DNA of 64,000 nucleotides from Nitratireductor luteus (GCF_026162365.1 NZ_JAOANW010000013.1:1-64000), one strand, 5' to 3'; counted from the stretch's first letter, positions 46,960-54,187 are shown. A program made the numbers and translations. Notes: generated by a model from the sequence alone, not told the origin.

Positions 46960-46986
46960 AAGGCGTTGTTCTACAACGCCTTTTTT
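46960..46986 (+). terminator. Terminator downstream of tRNA-Cys
   Basis: AAGGCGTTGT and ACAACGCCTT form a perfect 10-bp stem with loop TCT, followed by TTTT on the plus strand. It overlaps the last codons of the opposite-strand integrase gene, so in the lysogen the element itself supplies the tRNA's terminator. Confidence 0.85.
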
Positions 46987-48179
46987 GTTGGCTGATCGGC
47001 TTGGAACGCCACCCCTTCGTTAGGGTGTGGCAATATGTTCCCGATTTCACCCCAATCGATGCGGCTGACGGCCTGCCTGGCGAGCTTCGCCTGGTTCTTT
47101 CGGGCGGTATAGATCTTGGATGTCTTGCCGTCCCGCCAGCCGAACATTCCGTCCAGCATCGAATCGGTTGCTTCGCCCTCTGCGAGCGTGGTGGCGAGGC
47201 CTTTGCGGACTGAGTGAGCGGTGCAGTGCGGAAGGGCGGCCTGGGTAAACCACCCGGATACGCGCTGCGACAGGCCCTTTATCGAGAATGCTTTGCCGTA
47301 TTCGGTCTGAAGATAGTTCATGCCTTTGACCGGATGCCATGACAGCACCGTGTCGAGGATCGGATGGATCTCGATCTCCAGCGTGATCGGGTTGCGGTTG
47401 CGGCCCTTGAAGACACGGAACTTGAGAACGTTGCCGCGGCGGTGTTGCGGGCCAATCGCGCAAAGATCGGAAACGCGCATGCCGGTGTACATCATGATGA
47501 CTAGCGCCAGCACTGCCTTCGAGCGGATGCCGTGATGGCGAATGTAGGTCGCAACCTCGTCGTTGGTGATTGTGTGGTGGCCTTCGGTCTTGCGGCGGAA
47601 GGCCGTCACCATCCGGGCGACATTCACCTTGACGATTTTTTCCGGCCTGCCGCCGCGGCCGGGGCGCGTGGTCTCGAAGATCTGGCGCAGCACCTTCAGC
47701 CGCTCGTCGGCTGCGAAGGGTGTTGCCGCCTTGCGATCTCGGAGCACTTCGACGTTGTTCACGTCGAGCGCGGGCAGCGGCATATTGGCAAACAACCGCT
47801 TGCCGCCGGGCTTCAGCGGCTCCAGAAGCATCGAATCGATGATGGACCGGCGTTTGGCCTGTGTCGTCTTGTCGAGCTGGCGGAACGCGTCCGACGCCAG
47901 ATAGGCCGTACAGAGCCAGCGGAAGGTTCCAGGCTGCGGACGGCCGGAAAGATCGTCCGCCGCGCTGTGGCCCGGCTTCTCGCCTTGTTCTACTGCGTTG
48001 CGAAGCTTCCAGTAGGCGGAAGAGAATTCCTCGGTGTCCGGATCATCGGGCAGCCGGCCGTAGCGTTTTCCCTCAAAGCGGAAATAATACCGCATGCGCC
48101 CGTGGCGCGACCTGTTCGTCTCGATATAGGGAAGATCGATGTTCGCCAATTCCTCGTCCAGGATCTGCGAGACGGTCAC
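46971..48179 (-). CDS. int: Tyrosine-type integrase
   Basis: Site-specific recombinase for prophage integration and excision. About 402 aa: an N-terminal arm-binding/core-binding region (residues 1-190) and a C-terminal catalytic domain with Arg I in YTGMRVSDL (near 235), the H-x-x-R box in TAHSVRKGLA (near 325), and the nucleophilic Tyr in SKIYTARK (near 365). The start GTG 48179 overlaps the excisionase stop (GTGA) and has GGAGGG at the right distance; ATG 48194 is the alternative. Last gene of the leftward operon. Confidence 0.93.
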   Translation of the reverse strand: MTVSQILDEELANIDLPYIETNRSRHGRMRYYFRFEGKRYGRLPDDPDTEEFSSAYWKLRNAVEQGEKPGHSAADDLSGRPQPGTFRWLCTAYLASDAFRQLDKTTQAKRRSIIDSMLLEPLKPGGKRLFANMPLPALDVNNVEVLRDRKAATPFAADERLKVLRQIFETTRPGRGGRPEKIVKVNVARMVTAFRRKTEGHHTITNDEVATYIRHHGIRSKAVLALVIMMYTGMRVSDLCAIGPQHRRGNVLKFRVFKGRNRNPITLEIEIHPILDTVLSWHPVKGMNYLQTEYGKAFSIKGLSQRVSGWFTQAALPHCTAHSVRKGLATTLAEGEATDSMLDGMFGWRDGKTSKIYTARKNQAKLARQAVSRIDWGEIGNILPHPNEGVAFQADQPTKKAL

Positions 48180-48436
48180 GCCTCGGCCCTCCATTCATCG
48201 AGGTCCTCGGTTCCATCCTCTTCGTCCGGAAGGTCAGTAGGCCATTCGGCAAGCGCGGCGTCAATCTCGGCCACGCGCCAGAGCTTGGTGCGGTTCCATA
48301 CACGCGGGCGGGGAAGGCGACCTTCGTCGACGAGCTTGAGCACTGTGTTCGGGCTCACGCCAAGCGACAGCGCGACGTCAGTGATCCGCATGCCGATGCG
48401 CGGCACCTGGCGTTCAATGACGGCGCGCGCGTTCAC
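48176..48436 (-). CDS. Excisionase-like HTH protein
   Basis: 86-aa MerR/AlpA-type DNA-binding protein: MRITDVALSLGVSPNTVLKLVDEGRLPRPRVWNRTKLWRVAEIDAALAEW (residues about 16-65) is the winged helix-turn-helix of Xis/AlpA proteins. The acidic C-terminus is variable. The start GTG 48436 overlaps the upstream stop (GTGA) and has GGAGG upstream. Its position directly before int fits a recombination directionality factor. Confidence 0.88.
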   Translation of the reverse strand: MNARAVIERQVPRIGMRITDVALSLGVSPNTVLKLVDEGRLPRPRVWNRTKLWRVAEIDAALAEWPTDLPDEEDGTEDLDEWRAEA

Positions 48437-48777
48437 TGGCGGTTCTCCTCCCTTTCGGGATCGTTCGCCAGTGCCAGCAGCACGTCGGCGTGACAGGGCT
48501 TCCCGTCGCAGGGACACCAGCACGCGAGGTTCTTGCCGCGCAGCTCGTGACGGATCGCATCCACGAGGCTGGTCTGCTCCGGGCGGTTGAGGTAGGCGCG
48601 AAACAGATCGACGAGATAGGCGCGATCACCCTGACCGTCCTTTCCGGCCTGATAGGGATTGCCCCACTTCGACGGGCGCGCGACGTTGATGGCCGGCAGA
48701 CCGTTCACCGAACGGGAATGCGTCTGGAGGTCGAAGCCCTTTCGGCGGGAGAGCCGGAGGCGGACGGGCTTGGCCAT
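48433..48777 (-). CDS. DUF4326 family protein
   Basis: 114-aa protein. VNGLPAINVARPSKWGNPYQ (near residue 25) and LRGKNLACWCPCDGKPCHADVLLALAN (near 80) are the two diagnostic blocks of DUF4326. The CWC-P-x-C-H residues in the second could bind a metal. The family occurs in phages and mobile elements and has no established function. Overlaps neighbours on both sides (TGATG upstream, GTGA downstream), so it is in the PL operon. Confidence 0.88.
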   Translation of the reverse strand: MAKPVRLRLSRRKGFDLQTHSRSVNGLPAINVARPSKWGNPYQAGKDGQGDRAYLVDLFRAYLNRPEQTSLVDAIRHELRGKNLACWCPCDGKPCHADVLLALANDPEREENRQ

Positions 48778-49058
48778 CACAGCAGCCTTTGCCGTTCATC
48801 CGCAGCGCAATCGGGGCATGTGTGCACGTAGGGCTGAGGCGTTTCGCCTTCCTTGCGGGCCAGGCGCGGCTTGTCGCCGAACAGGCTGGCGGTGCCTTCA
48901 TCGTTCACCGGCGGCTGCGCCTTGCGGATGCTCCAGCCGGCCGTCTTGGCATCGGTGATCATCACCCGGAAATCCTCGTCGGCGTAGGTGTTTGGGTAGC
49001 TGGCGGGGCAGGTGTCGCAGCATACCTGGCTCTTGCCGTCATGGCGGGCGATGGTCAT
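48777..49058 (-). CDS. Cysteine-rich (zinc-finger-like) phage protein
   Basis: 93-aa protein with two Cys pairs far apart in sequence, CCDTCPASYPNTY (near residue 13) and HTCPDCAADERQ (near 80). They could form one zinc site, separated by a segment including DAKTAGWSIRKA. Short Cys-pair proteins of this layout recur in alphaproteobacterial prophages; none is characterised. Overlaps the next gene upstream by 4 nt. Confidence 0.7.
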   Translation of the reverse strand: MTIARHDGKSQVCCDTCPASYPNTYADEDFRVMITDAKTAGWSIRKAQPPVNDEGTASLFGDKPRLARKEGETPQPYVHTCPDCAADERQRLL

Positions 49059-49504
49059 CCCTGCGGCCTCCCTTTCAGCGCTGCGATCAGTTCGGACGTT
49101 GTCGTCGTGATCTCATTGGCCAGCAGGTTCATGAGTTCCGGTTCGCAGGCCTCGGGGATGTGCACGATCGTGTGCTTGCCCGCGCCGGTGCTCCAGCCGA
49201 GCTCAAGGTGGGCGGAGCGGCCGCACGGCATCACCAGGACGCAGGTATCCGCCCATTGCATCGCGCGGAAGTCGCTCTGGAAGCCGAGTGCGGCAGTCGG
49301 GCTGTTCAGCAGGCAGTCGCGGTAGCCCTGCGGAGACCAGTCCTGCCAGCCTTCATCGATCTGCGACCAGGCGAAGCCATTCTTCAGGCCGAAGAACGGA
49401 TTGCGGAAGTCATAGACCTCATGCCCCTCAGAGCGGAGTAGGGCGACGATCTCGGGCTGGTAGGCGTTGCGCCATGACGAGGCGACGTAGATGCGTTTGC
49501 TCAT
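49055..49504 (-). CDS. Nucleoside 2-deoxyribosyltransferase-like protein
   Basis: 149-aa protein. RIYVASSWRNAYQPEIVALLRSEGHEVYDFRNP (N-terminal strand and Arg/Asn loop) and MPCGRSAHLELGWSTGAGKHTIVHIPE (near residue 92) match the nucleoside 2-deoxyribosyltransferase fold, in which the Glu of the SAHxELG motif is the nucleophile. Members swap bases on deoxyribonucleosides or hydrolyse dNMPs. In a prophage it may alter nucleotide pools, or act on phage/host signals. Co-transcribed with DUF5131. Confidence 0.82.
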   Translation of the reverse strand: MSKRIYVASSWRNAYQPEIVALLRSEGHEVYDFRNPFFGLKNGFAWSQIDEGWQDWSPQGYRDCLLNSPTAALGFQSDFRAMQWADTCVLVMPCGRSAHLELGWSTGAGKHTIVHIPEACEPELMNLLANEITTTTSELIAALKGRPQG

Positions 49505-50619
49505 AGCGCGGGAACCTCTCGCGGTTGGGGCATGCCGTTGTGCTCGCGGCCGTCGAGCAGGCGGCCGGCGACCTTCTTGCCGAGGCGGAATGTCAGGCGG
49601 CCATCAGCCGTCGAAGCGAACTCGACGCCGCGCTCGGCAAAGGCGTGCTGAGGCGCCTGATTTGGTGTGCCGCCATAGTGCAGTTTCATCCGACCCGGCT
49701 TGACCGCCGTCGCGCCATGGACCTTGCCGTAGCCGGGCAGAACTTGGCCGACAGGAAAATACTCGCCCCACTGCTTGAAGAAGAACGGGACGTCGGCCTC
49801 TTCGCACTGGTCGCGGATGGAGCGGGGGCCATCGGGATGCATCGGGCGAGCACTGGGCCCGCTCTCGCCGCCGACGATGATCTGGTCGAGATGCGCGCAA
49901 GGCTCTGTCGCGCTGTGCTGGCCTTCCGGTGCGTCGTGATATTTCATGCCACGCAAGGCGTCGATGAAATAGTGACCGGTGCAAATGCTGGTGAAGTCAA
50001 TCGAGCTCAGCAGCGGTTCGGCAGAGACGAAGCGGATCGCCGCCGGCGTGTTGAGCAACTCGGGCACGCGCTCGTCAGCCTCCTGCTGGCGCTCGGCCGA
50101 TACGCCGAGCCAGACGTTGGGCAGCGGCCATGTAGGCGCAGGGTTCGGTCGTATGCCTTTGGTGTGCCGCGATACCCCCTCGTCGATCCGCAGGAGCGTG
50201 TCGCGCGGAGCGATGTACTCAAGCATCCTCTTCGCCCGCTTCGTCAGCACCTGGAACGTGTGCTGCGGTGCTAGCGCCATGACGGCAAAGACGCGGTCTA
50301 TCCACTCGTCGGGCACACTTTCGTGGAACAGATCGCCCATGGAGTTGACGAACACCATGCGCGGGCGATTCCAGCGCAGGGGCTGGGTCAGGATGTGATC
50401 GGGGGCGAGCGCCAGCTTGCCGGTCCACACGGCCTTTCCCTTCACCTTGCAAGTGGTGCCGGCGTAGTGGGTGGGCTTGCCGGTTCCGGCCGACATCGCC
50501 TCGATGCGCGCGGCCATCTTCATGGCGTAGCAGTTCGTGCAGCCGGGGCTGACGATGTCGCAGCCGACGACGGGGTTCCATGTGGCGTCAGTCCATTCGA
50601 TGGGGGATTTGTCAGCCAT
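49501..50619 (-). CDS. DUF5131 (phage Gp37/Gp68) family protein
   Basis: 372-aa protein. SPIEWTDATWNPVVGCDIVSPGCTNCYAMKMA at the N-terminus carries the three-cysteine signature (C-x6-C-x2-C) of the Gp37/Gp68 family, considered a divergent iron-sulfur/radical-SAM-like protein. Also conserved are FVNSMGDLFHESVPDEWI (near residue 88), LTKRAKRMLEY (near 123), WLGVSAERQQEAD (near 167), and IIVGGESGPSARPM (near 250). Its activity is unknown; the family is often coupled with a three-Cys-motif partner protein, which is not seen here. Overlaps the NDT-like gene by 4 nt. Confidence 0.88.
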   Translation of the reverse strand: MADKSPIEWTDATWNPVVGCDIVSPGCTNCYAMKMAARIEAMSAGTGKPTHYAGTTCKVKGKAVWTGKLALAPDHILTQPLRWNRPRMVFVNSMGDLFHESVPDEWIDRVFAVMALAPQHTFQVLTKRAKRMLEYIAPRDTLLRIDEGVSRHTKGIRPNPAPTWPLPNVWLGVSAERQQEADERVPELLNTPAAIRFVSAEPLLSSIDFTSICTGHYFIDALRGMKYHDAPEGQHSATEPCAHLDQIIVGGESGPSARPMHPDGPRSIRDQCEEADVPFFFKQWGEYFPVGQVLPGYGKVHGATAVKPGRMKLHYGGTPNQAPQHAFAERGVEFASTADGRLTFRLGKKVAGRLLDGREHNGMPQPREVPAL

Positions 50620-50986
50620 GGTCGGCGTCATCCTGGGCGCATGCCGTGCAGAGATCCGGCACGTGCCAGCCGCAGCCATCGTCGCAGGCGTCTTCGTCGC
50701 TGCAGCCGCAGCGCCGGCACACCTGTCCCAAAATGGACGGGACTGGCAGCGGCTCGGCCGCAATCACATCGGGGATCGCTTCATTGACGGACGCATGCAG
50801 GGCATCCAGGAGCAGGGAGTCGGCCGCACCGAAAGGCCGCGTCTCCGCTGCGCTCTCGTAGGCGTCCATGCCGTTCCAGTTGACGACAACCTCCAGCGCG
50901 ATCGCGCCGATCTCATTCCGCTGTTCGGCGGTGAGGGAGGCCCATGCCTCGACTCCGTCGAACCGAGTCGCGAAACGATCAACCAT
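50612..50986 (-). CDS. Phage protein with C-terminal zinc ribbon
   Basis: 124-aa protein. The C-terminal 45 residues (CRRCGCSDEDACDDGCGWHVPDLCTAC) carry seven cysteines in a spacing seen as a small zinc-binding module in many alphaproteobacterial phage proteins. The N-terminal part is helical and without a known family. Overlaps DUF5131 by 8 nt and the next upstream gene by 8 nt. Confidence 0.72.
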   Translation of the reverse strand: MVDRFATRFDGVEAWASLTAEQRNEIGAIALEVVVNWNGMDAYESAAETRPFGAADSLLLDALHASVNEAIPDVIAAEPLPVPSILGQVCRRCGCSDEDACDDGCGWHVPDLCTACAQDDADHG

Positions 50987-51200
50987 TGCCGCCTCCCTGC
51001 GCCAGGACGAGGCATGCGCCCAGCAGCGTACCGGCGCCGAGGGCGCCCAGCAGTATCCATTCGGGCAGGCGGAGGCGGTCGCGCGTCATGTCGCCGGAGC
51101 AATCATGCATGCATTCGCATTCGGGGAAGTTGGGGCAGGAGGCTATGCGGTTGTCGGGTACGCCGGATTCGGAGGGCCCGCCGGAATTTTGATTCAGCAT
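50979..51200 (-). CDS. Small membrane protein with cysteine-rich N-terminus
   Basis: 73-aa protein with CPNFPECECMHDCSG (residues about 22-36) and one transmembrane helix, WILLGALGAGTLLGACLVLA (residues about 48-67). No family recognised. It begins inside the stop of the 45-aa gene (TGATG overlap at 51200). Confidence 0.6.
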   Translation of the reverse strand: MLNQNSGGPSESGVPDNRIASCPNFPECECMHDCSGDMTRDRLRLPEWILLGALGAGTLLGACLVLAQGGGNG

Positions 51201-51337
51201 CAGACGAGCCCTCCGAGAAAGAGGGCGGCGCCGATGATGAACGTCATGACGGCGATGCCGGCGATGACATCGGTCAGCGTGTCGCCGTCGCCGCGCTCTT
51301 CATGCGCCAGATCGTAGAGTTCGAAGACCGGGGCCAT
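51200..51337 (-). CDS. 45-aa single-span membrane protein
   Basis: ATG at 51337: MAPVFELYDLAHEERGDGDTL.. followed by one hydrophobic helix VIAGIAVMTFIIGAALFLGG and a C-terminal LV. It fits without gaps between its neighbours: the stop overlaps the next start by 1 nt, and the start is 2 nt from the previous stop. This supports translation despite its size. Confidence 0.6.
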   Translation of the reverse strand: MAPVFELYDLAHEERGDGDTLTDVIAGIAVMTFIIGAALFLGGLV

Positions 51338-51338
51338 C

Positions 51339-51554
51339 TCACGCCGCCTCGCGGCCCATGGCGTAGGCCATGTCGCGGGCTTCGATGCCGTGCTGGTCTA
51401 TCTCGGCGCTGGTGAAGCCGCGCAAGGACAGCGCCTCGCGGTCGACCACGCGGCCGGAGAAGGCTAGTTCGCGCATGGCAACGGCCATGCGGCGGACGGG
51501 GTCGGTTTCAAGGTGGGAAGGGCTGGGGGTGGTGGGCTTCTGGAAGGTGATCAT
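51339..51554 (-). CDS. Small phage protein, unknown function
   Basis: 71-aa soluble protein. PVRRMAVAMRELAFSGRVVDREALSLRGFTSAEIDQHGIEARDMAYAMGRE suggests two or three helices with a possible helix-turn-helix (REALSLRGFTSAEIDQHG), a pattern common in rhizobial prophages. GGAG precedes ATG 51554. No family assigned. Confidence 0.6.
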   Translation of the reverse strand: MITFQKPTTPSPSHLETDPVRRMAVAMRELAFSGRVVDREALSLRGFTSAEIDQHGIEARDMAYAMGREAA

Positions 51555-51563
51555 CACGTTCTC

Positions 51564-52010
51564 CTACAGTGAGGTTGATGCCGCCTGCTCGAGGCGGAAC
51601 TGGAAGATTTGGGCGATGGACATCGCCCCCATGGCGTTCATTAGGGAGAGGGAGTGGCTTGCGCTGTCGAGGACACCGCACTGAACGTTGTCGCACCCGG
51701 CAGCCCGAGCATCGTCGAACACGTGCTCAACAAGAGCTCGGGCAATGCCCCGACGGCGGGCAAAGGTTTCGACATAGAGAAGATCGAGCCATGCACGGCC
51801 ATGGTTCAGCGGATACCACGTAGCGAAACCGAGGATCTGGCCGTCAACGGAGACCGCAGAGCAGTAGCATTCGGTTCCGGTCGGTCCGTCACGATCAGCC
51901 GGGAAGGCGCCTTCGGCCTGTCCATCAGCGAATGCACGCGCGGCAACCGCCATCATCGAAGCATCGTTGTCGAGGCTGATTCCGCTGTTGATTTCGAATG
52001 GATCGTGCAA
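51564..52010 (-). CDS. GNAT family acetyltransferase (first gene of leftward prophage operon)
   Basis: 148-aa protein. The acetyl-CoA loop is LLYVETFARRRGIARALVEHVFDDARAAGCDNVQ (Q/R-x2-G-x-G/A pattern near residue 83), followed by SLSLMNAMGAMSI. The TTG start at 52010 is supported by GGAGG 5 nt before it. It is the first gene after the PL-like promoter at 52038-52067. The substrate is unknown; in a prophage operon it may modify a host factor or antibiotic. Confidence 0.8.
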   Translation of the reverse strand: MHDPFEINSGISLDNDASMMAVAARAFADGQAEGAFPADRDGPTGTECYCSAVSVDGQILGFATWYPLNHGRAWLDLLYVETFARRRGIARALVEHVFDDARAAGCDNVQCGVLDSASHSLSLMNAMGAMSIAQIFQFRLEQAASTSL

Positions 52011-52037
52011 GGCCGCCTCCGTCTCGGTACGGAGGGG

Positions 52038-52091
52038 ACATTAAGGGGGACAAATATCCCCTGTCAAGCACATTGAGGACAGAAATCCTCT
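52038..52091 (-). promoter_or_regulatory. Leftward promoter (PL) with two repressor operators
   Basis: On the minus strand TTGACA (complement of 52062-52067) and TAATGT (complement of 52038-52043) are 18 nt apart. The spacer is almost wholly the palindrome GGGGGA-CAAATA-TCCCCT (52045-52062, plus strand). A second palindrome, TGAGGA-CAGAAA-TCCTCT (52074-52091), lies just upstream of the -35. Repressor binding here would block the operon ending in xis and int. Confidence 0.8.
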
Positions 52092-52148
52092 AACGTCCGG
52101 CACGGGCTTGCGCGCCGGGGGCAGAAATTGATTCGTCGGATGATTTGC

Positions 52149-52892
52149 CTAGACGCCAAACAGTTCGTTCATCGTCAGCACTTTGTGCACAGATATGACG
52201 AGGTTGCGCTCGATGTAGATCTCGCGTTCGGGATTGAGCTTGCCAATCACGATTTGCGTCGCAGTCCGACGGTGCAGGTGGCCGATCGTTGCGGCGACGG
52301 ATTCATGCGGTCCGTTCTGCATTTGCACGACAACCGAATCACCGATGCGCGGCGGCCGGTCAGGATGGATAAACCGCAGGTCGCCGGGATTGTGTTCAGG
52401 CACCATCGAGTCGCCCTCGATGTAGAGCGCATAGACATTCGGAGAAGCGGCGAGCGCCGGCGGCCGGCGTACACGATCGACCACAACGCCCGGCTCCAGC
52501 TGGAATGCTCCGCCCGCATGAGATCCTGCGGCGGTCCCCAGAACTTCCACATCGGCGGGCATGGACTGCCTTGCTGGAATGTCCACGTTGGCAGGTGCCA
52601 CATCATTGCCTGGTAGCGGAGACGCTGTCGGCTCCACGTCATCGTCACTGAAGAACCACGACTCAGGAACCTCCAGCGCTTGCGCTAGCGCGTGCAGGGT
52701 GTTGCTCCGAGGCGCGCCGCCTCTATCGAAAGTCTTCCGCAGATAGGTCTTGTCGAGGCCGGCCTTGCGGCTGACGGCCTCTAGCGACATGCCCAACTTG
52801 CCCGCCCGCGCGCGAATCTTGCGGTGTATCCGCTCGACATTCTCCGGCAGCGGGGACGATTTTTGCGGCGGATTGTGGTGTTGAACGGCCAT
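52149..52892 (-). CDS. CI-type prophage repressor (XRE plus S24 peptidase-like)
   Basis: 247 aa. N-terminal XRE helix-turn-helix (MSLEAVSRKAGLDKTYLRKTFDRGGAPRSNTLHALAQALEV, residues about 33-75), a linker, then a LexA/CI C-terminal domain with the catalytic Ser in YIEGDSMVPEHNPGD (near residue 170) and a candidate Lys in IGKLNPE (near 224). This implies RecA-stimulated self-cleavage on DNA damage. Matching palindromes lie on both sides of the gene, one starting 2 nt upstream of its ATG, consistent with autoregulation. Confidence 0.93.
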   Translation of the reverse strand: MAVQHHNPPQKSSPLPENVERIHRKIRARAGKLGMSLEAVSRKAGLDKTYLRKTFDRGGAPRSNTLHALAQALEVPESWFFSDDDVEPTASPLPGNDVAPANVDIPARQSMPADVEVLGTAAGSHAGGAFQLEPGVVVDRVRRPPALAASPNVYALYIEGDSMVPEHNPGDLRFIHPDRPPRIGDSVVVQMQNGPHESVAATIGHLHRRTATQIVIGKLNPEREIYIERNLVISVHKVLTMNELFGV

Positions 52893-52893
52893 G

Positions 52894-52972
52894 AGGGGAT
52901 TATCGTCCCTTATAGCTTGTCCGGAAGAGGGACAAAAATCAGTTGACATAGAGGATAAACGTCCCCTACCGT
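52894..52972 (+). promoter_or_regulatory. Repressor operators and rightward promoter (PR)
   Basis: Three sites: AGGGGA-TTATCG-TCCCTT (52894-52911, touching the repressor's start), a half-site GAGGGA-CAAAAA-TCAGTT (52927-52944), and AGAGGA-TAAACG-TCCCCT (52950-52967). TTGACA (52943-52948) stands just before the third. With an 18-nt spacer, the -10 position is the weak TACCGT (52967-52972). The layout mirrors PL. It drives the Cro-like gene at 53005. Confidence 0.78.
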
Positions 52973-53004
52973 CCGTCAATCTTCCACGATGCGGGATTGA
53001 CGAA

Positions 53005-53271
53005 GTGTCCGAACCCAAGAGCTTGCTCATATCCAACCTCATTCGCACGGCCGATCGCTTCTGCGTGGCCAGTGGCCAGTCCAAAGCCACCGTTGCGAAG
53101 ACGGTCTTCGGACGCGGCGGACACTTCGACGATCTTGAGCAGGGGCGGCGTGACATGGCGACCGGCACGTATGAGAAGGCCATGCAATGGCTTTCGGATC
53201 ATTGGCCATTGCACGCTCCTTGGCCCCAAGACGTTGCACGCCCCGAGCCATTACACGAGGCCGCTGAATGA
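53005..53271 (+). CDS. Cro-like early regulator
   Basis: 88-aa protein: SLLISNLIRTADRFCVASGQSKATVAKTVFGRGGHFDDLEQGRRDMATGTYEKAMQWLSDHW. SKATVAKTVFGRGG followed by a helix rich in basic residues resembles the divergent HTH of small rhizobial phage proteins that sit opposite CI. The start GTG 53005 is about 30 nt after the expected PR start and has GCGGGA upstream. Its position directly across from the repressor is the main evidence for a Cro role. The frame is open further upstream but that would cover the operators. Confidence 0.7.
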   Translation: MSEPKSLLISNLIRTADRFCVASGQSKATVAKTVFGRGGHFDDLEQGRRDMATGTYEKAMQWLSDHWPLHAPWPQDVARPEPLHEAAE

Positions 53272-53537
53272 GCGCCTCGGCCAAGCAATCCGCCCCTGAC
53301 CGCGCCTACCTCCTCCCGGGCACGGCACCTGCCGCGCCTTCCGCCAGCCGCACCCTGGCGGAAGGCGCGGGCCTTTCTTTCCTGACCCTGGAATTGCCCG
53401 GCGACGTGGCGGCGCTGCTGGCCGTCGTGGCTGCGCACGACCGGGTCACCTTCCATGAATTCGTGGCCCGCGCGGCGGTCGCCCGGGCCGAAGAGATCGG
53501 CCTTGCCGGGCTTCTGCCGGAGAGGCCGGAACCATGA
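53268..53537 (+). CDS. Phage protein of unknown function
   Basis: 89-aa protein, alanine-rich. The C-terminal half (LSFLTLELPGDVAALLAVVAAHDRVTFHEFVARAAVARAEEIG) is likely helical, with a short initial strand that could suit an RHH-type fold. It overlaps the previous gene's stop (ATGA). No family recognised. Confidence 0.65.
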   Translation: MSASAKQSAPDRAYLLPGTAPAAPSASRTLAEGAGLSFLTLELPGDVAALLAVVAAHDRVTFHEFVARAAVARAEEIGLAGLLPERPEP

Positions 53538-53602
53538 TCGTGCTGCGTTTTTCATGCGGGCCCCCGTGATCGAGTGATGCCCGGAGAATGAATCACGGAA
53601 GT

Positions 53603-53650
53603 GTTTCCCGCCACGGGAAACGGCGTCGGGTTTTCCCGGCGCGGGAAAAC
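53603..53650. promoter_or_regulatory. Two palindromic operators upstream of the 53669 regulator
   Basis: GTTTCCCG-CCA-CGGGAAAC (53603-53621) and GTTTTCCCG-GCG-CGGGAAAAC (53630-53650) are perfect palindromes with the same core (TTTCCCG-N3-CGGGAAA) and centres 28 bp apart. They end 19 nt before the start codon and just before a GGAGG. They differ from the CI operators, so a second regulator binds here. Confidence 0.8.
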
Positions 53651-53668
53651 TATTGTTCGGAGGATGAC

Positions 53669-54187
53669 ATGGTTCCGAATGCCAATGCCCGCCTGTACCG
53701 CATCAAGGCCGCACAGCGCGACCTGGTCGCCGCCGCCGGCGGCATCGAGCGTGTCGCGGGCATCGTCGGCTACGGCAAGTCGACGGTCGGTCGCTGGAAC
53801 AATGGCGATAATCCCGACCTGATGCCGCTCGACGCGGTGTGGACCCTGGAGCTGGAGGCGAATGCCCCGCTTGTGACCTCGGCGCTGGCCGAGCTTGGCG
53901 GGCGCAGGCTGACGGCCACCGAATCGGAGACGGACGCCGCGGCCGACATCATCCGCGGCCACGCCGAGGTGTGCCGCAAGGCCAGCGAGATGATGGCGAC
54001 CATGGCCGCCGCCTTGACCGATGGCCGGATCACGCCGGCCGAGGCGATGGCCTATGACCGGCGGCTCTCCGAACTTTCCGACCTGGTCGCCGACTGCCGC
54101 AAGCAGGCAGCGGAGGTGCGCGGGGCAGGGGGCTTTTTCGTGGTTGCCCCCTCGGCAGGCTCGGCAGGCTCGGGAGGGGCGCCCTGA
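53669..54187 (+). CDS. Phage DNA-binding regulator
   Basis: 172-aa protein. ARLYRIKAAQRDLVAAAGGIERVAGIVGYGKSTVGRWNNGDNPDLMPLDAVWTLE (residues about 6-60) is a Cro/CII-like helix-turn-helix (GIERVAGIVGYGKSTVGRWNNG). The C-terminal half is a long helix pair with RITPAEAMAYDRRLSELSDLVADCRKQ, probably for oligomerisation. GGAGG lies 5 nt before ATG. The twin palindromes upstream suggest that it controls its own operon. A CII-like role is possible. Confidence 0.82.
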   Translation: MVPNANARLYRIKAAQRDLVAAAGGIERVAGIVGYGKSTVGRWNNGDNPDLMPLDAVWTLELEANAPLVTSALAELGGRRLTATESETDAAADIIRGHAEVCRKASEMMATMAAALTDGRITPAEAMAYDRRLSELSDLVADCRKQAAEVRGAGGFFVVAPSAGSAGSGGAP

